A program made the position numbers and the translations under genes. A stretch of DNA of 22,199 bases from an uncultured Hungatella sp. (lineage in GTDB: Bacteria > Bacillota > Clostridia > Lachnospirales > Lachnospiraceae), in the NCBI GenBank assembly GCA_910585645.1, contig CAJUFP010000083.1, positions 1 through 22,199 of the forward strand, written 5' to 3'. The notes beneath the pieces were generated by a model that did not search any database, was not told where the DNA came from, and saw nothing but the letters and a program-made list of their open reading frames with translations. The number at the start of each line of letters is the position of its first letter. The first letter of the stretch is position 1. Of the stretch, positions 20,264 through 22,199 are shown piece after piece.

Positions 20264-22063
20264 ATGGATTTTTACGGATTTTATACGGGGACGGAATTTG
20301 AGGCGTACAACTTTTTGGGAGCCCATCGCCAGGGAAACGGCGTTGTGTTCCGCACCTTTGCCCCGGGCGCCAGGAAAATTGACGTCATAGGGGAGTTTAA
20401 CGGCTGGCAGGGGCAGGAGATGCGAAAGATTCATGACGGGAATTTCTGGGAGTGCGAAGCAGCGGGCGCGAAGCCGGGGCAGATGTACAAATACCGGATC
20501 ACCGGGGCGGACGGCAGTGTGCGGGACCACGCGGACCCTTATGGATTTGCCATGGAGCTGCGGCCTCACACGGCGTCTTTTGTGTGGGGGGAGGAGGTCT
20601 TTGACTTCGGGGACGGGGCCTGGATGAAAAAACGGAGTACCGCAAAGGACAGGCCTCTGAATATCTATGAGATTCACGCCGGCTCCTGGAAGCGGCCTTC
20701 GGATGAGCCGGGGGACTGGTACAATTATGAGGAGCTGGCAGAAAGGCTGGTCCCTTATTTAAAGGAGCAGGGGTACAATTATGTGGAGGTACTGCCCCTT
20801 GCGGAGCATCCCAGCGATGAGTCCTGGGGGTATCAGATCACAGGGTTTTTCAGCCCCACTTCCAGATACGGCACTCCGGGACAGCTGAAACGTATGGTAA
20901 AGCTTCTCCACAGCCATGATATCGGGGTTATCATGGATTTTGTGCCGGTTCATTTTGCGGTGGATGATTATGCCCTGTGGAATTACGACGGCACGGCTCT
21001 GTATGAGTACCCTAACCAGGATGTGGGAAAGAGTGAGTGGGGAAGCTGCAATTTCATGCATTCCAGAGGAGAGGTGAGAAGCTTTCTCCAGTCAGCTGCC
21101 AATTACTGGCTGACAGAGTTCCATTTTGACGGCCTGAGGATGGACGCCATCAGCAACATGATCTACTGGCAGGGCAATCCGGCCAGGGGGGAGAACCGGG
21201 GAGCCGTGGTCTTTCTGCAGAATCTGAACCAGGGGCTGAAAAAGCGCCACCCGTCCTGCCTTCTGATCGCGGAGGATTCCACGGCCAGACCGGATATTAC
21301 AAAGGCAGTCCCAGAGGGAGGCCTTGGGTTTGACTACAAGTGGGATATGGGGTGGATGAATGATACGCTGTCGTATTTTCAGTCTTCTCCCAAGCAGAGG
21401 GTGGAGGGGTATCACAAGCTGACCTTTTCCATGCAGTATTACTACCAGGAGAAGTATCTGCTTCCCCTGTCCCATGATGAGAATGTCCATGGGAAGGCCA
21501 CGATCCTCCAGAAGATGAACGGGGATTATGAGGGGAAATTTCCTCAGGCCCGGGCGTTTTATCTGTATATGTATCTCCATCCTGGGAAAAAGCTGAATTT
21601 TATGGGAAATGAGCTGGGGCAGATGAGGGAGTGGGATGAGAAGCGGGAGCAGGACTGGGATATATTGAAGTATCCCAATCATGACGCGTTTTGCCGGTTT
21701 ATGAGGGATCTGAACCAGCTGTATCTGAACAATCCGGCTTTGTGGCAGATGGATTATGAGCAGGAGGGATTTCAGTGGCTGGACTGTCATCAGGAGGCCA
21801 GGTGTATCTACGCCTTTGAGAGGAGGGGCAAAAAGCAGCGGATCGGGGCAGTGTTTAATTTTTCCGGGACCGTGCAGAAGGATTATAAGGTTCGGGTGCC
21901 CGGGGCGAAGAAGCTGACCCTCCTTTTGGACACGGACCGGGATATCTATGGAGGCGGCGCTGTGGGGCTTGAAAATGGCGCGGTGGAATGGGTGGATGAA
22001 AGGACGGAGACGGTGACGGTCTCGCTGGGGGCGTTTAGCGGGAGGTGTTATTTGGTGGAGTGA
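20264..22063 (+). CDS. glgB: 1,4-alpha-glucan branching enzyme
   Basis: A 599-residue GH13 glycogen branching enzyme, which introduces alpha-1,6 branches by moving alpha-1,4 segments. An N-terminal CBM48-like beta domain (about 1-115, VVFRTFAPGARKIDVIGEFNGW) leads into the barrel. Catalytic residues are visible: D294 (GLRMDAI, nucleophile), E337 (LLIAEDS, acid/base) and D405 (LSHDENVHG). GYQITGFFSPTSRYG and FMGNELGQMREW are further branching-enzyme motifs. A beta C-terminal domain ends the protein. It is shorter than enzymes with two N-terminal domains (about 730), as is usual in clostridia. GGGGG precedes the ATG. Other glycogen genes are not in the window. The TetR gene is divergent. Confidence 0.94.
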   Translation: MDFYGFYTGTEFEAYNFLGAHRQGNGVVFRTFAPGARKIDVIGEFNGWQGQEMRKIHDGNFWECEAAGAKPGQMYKYRITGADGSVRDHADPYGFAMELRPHTASFVWGEEVFDFGDGAWMKKRSTAKDRPLNIYEIHAGSWKRPSDEPGDWYNYEELAERLVPYLKEQGYNYVEVLPLAEHPSDESWGYQITGFFSPTSRYGTPGQLKRMVKLLHSHDIGVIMDFVPVHFAVDDYALWNYDGTALYEYPNQDVGKSEWGSCNFMHSRGEVRSFLQSAANYWLTEFHFDGLRMDAISNMIYWQGNPARGENRGAVVFLQNLNQGLKKRHPSCLLIAEDSTARPDITKAVPEGGLGFDYKWDMGWMNDTLSYFQSSPKQRVEGYHKLTFSMQYYYQEKYLLPLSHDENVHGKATILQKMNGDYEGKFPQARAFYLYMYLHPGKKLNFMGNELGQMREWDEKREQDWDILKYPNHDAFCRFMRDLNQLYLNNPALWQMDYEQEGFQWLDCHQEARCIYAFERRGKKQRIGAVFNFSGTVQKDYKVRVPGAKKLTLLLDTDRDIYGGGAVGLENGAVEWVDERTETVTVSLGAFSGRCYLVE

Positions 22064-22163
22064 GTTGGGGGGCGGATCATGATTGGTTAGTGGTTATGAG
22101 GTAGTTGAATTGGTGTATTGTTTAGTGAGTAAATGGGCGAGTGTAGTCGTGATGCCAGTCAGA
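22064..22163. other. Non-coding tail after glgB
   Basis: About 100 bases rich in G and T on the plus strand, with no recognised terminator, promoter, RNA or reading frame. It runs into the right copy of the 26-bp repeat. Confidence 0.5.
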
Positions 22164-22189
22164 GAAGGGAAGGATGGTCCTGTCCGGGT
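22164..22189 (-). repeat. 26-bp repeat, right copy (inverted partner at 20-45)
   Basis: The exact reverse complement of 20-45. Similarity continues more weakly on both sides, out to the last base of the window (GCATA in reverse complement at 22195-22199). The two copies face each other across almost the whole window. Confidence 0.75.
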
Positions 22190-22199
22190 TCAGATATGC

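Overview
The window looks like chromosomal DNA of an anaerobic, gut-type Firmicute, most likely Lachnospiraceae (Clostridium cluster XIVa, e.g. Enterocloster/Lachnoclostridium-like). The reasons are the moderately GC-rich coding sequence with strong AGGAGG-type ribosome sites, and the gene set: an HPr-like protein, BioY, an endonuclease Q-helicase fusion, a V4R plus GGDEF pair, acetate kinase, and a GH13 branching enzyme. This is inference from protein character, not from a database search. No rRNA, tRNA, CRISPR array, transposase or phage gene was seen. No stretch longer than about 300 bases lacks a gene.

Layout. (1) 120-1473, minus: two small membrane proteins, with a 164-bp concentric palindrome (MITE-like, TA-flanked) between them, directly against the ribosome site of the second. 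(2) 1733-1960, plus: an HPr-like protein without the phosphorylatable histidine, followed by a bidirectional terminator. (3) 2072-3428, minus: a TetR regulator overlapping a nucleoside phosphorylase-like enzyme, with two operator copies inside a near-consensus promoter. (4) 3635-7531, plus: a three-gene unit of an LRR-like protein, a VWA protein with a degenerate HExxH motif, and a MoxR-type AAA+ ATPase. (5) 7684-9288: a secreted His/Cys-repeat protein and, convergent to it, a DUF4397-like protein with 69-bp tandem repeats. (6) 9468-10625: an exported metallo-beta-lactamase-fold protein. (7) 10649-11209, minus: BioY under a BirA-like operator. (8) 11317-14799, plus: an EndoQ-like PHP nuclease fused to a UvrD-type helicase. 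(9) 14856-16350: an ECF sigma factor and its zinc-finger anti-sigma. (10) 16551-19567: V4R protein, diguanylate cyclase and acetate kinase, each overlapping the next, behind a long structured leader. (11) 19579-22063: a TetR regulator divergent from glycogen branching enzyme.

Working together. Several blocks are physiologically coherent. The cyclic-di-GMP synthase appears translationally coupled to acetate kinase. The sigma/anti-sigma pair overlaps in the usual way. The MoxR/VWA pair resembles RavA-ViaA type chaperone systems, with an unusual third partner. The repair fusion carries two candidate sliding-clamp motifs, one at the end of each half. The window is bounded by an inverted pair of a 26-bp identical sequence (20-45 and 22164-22189). 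It may be a dispersed repeat at which an assembly contig ended, or a real element boundary.
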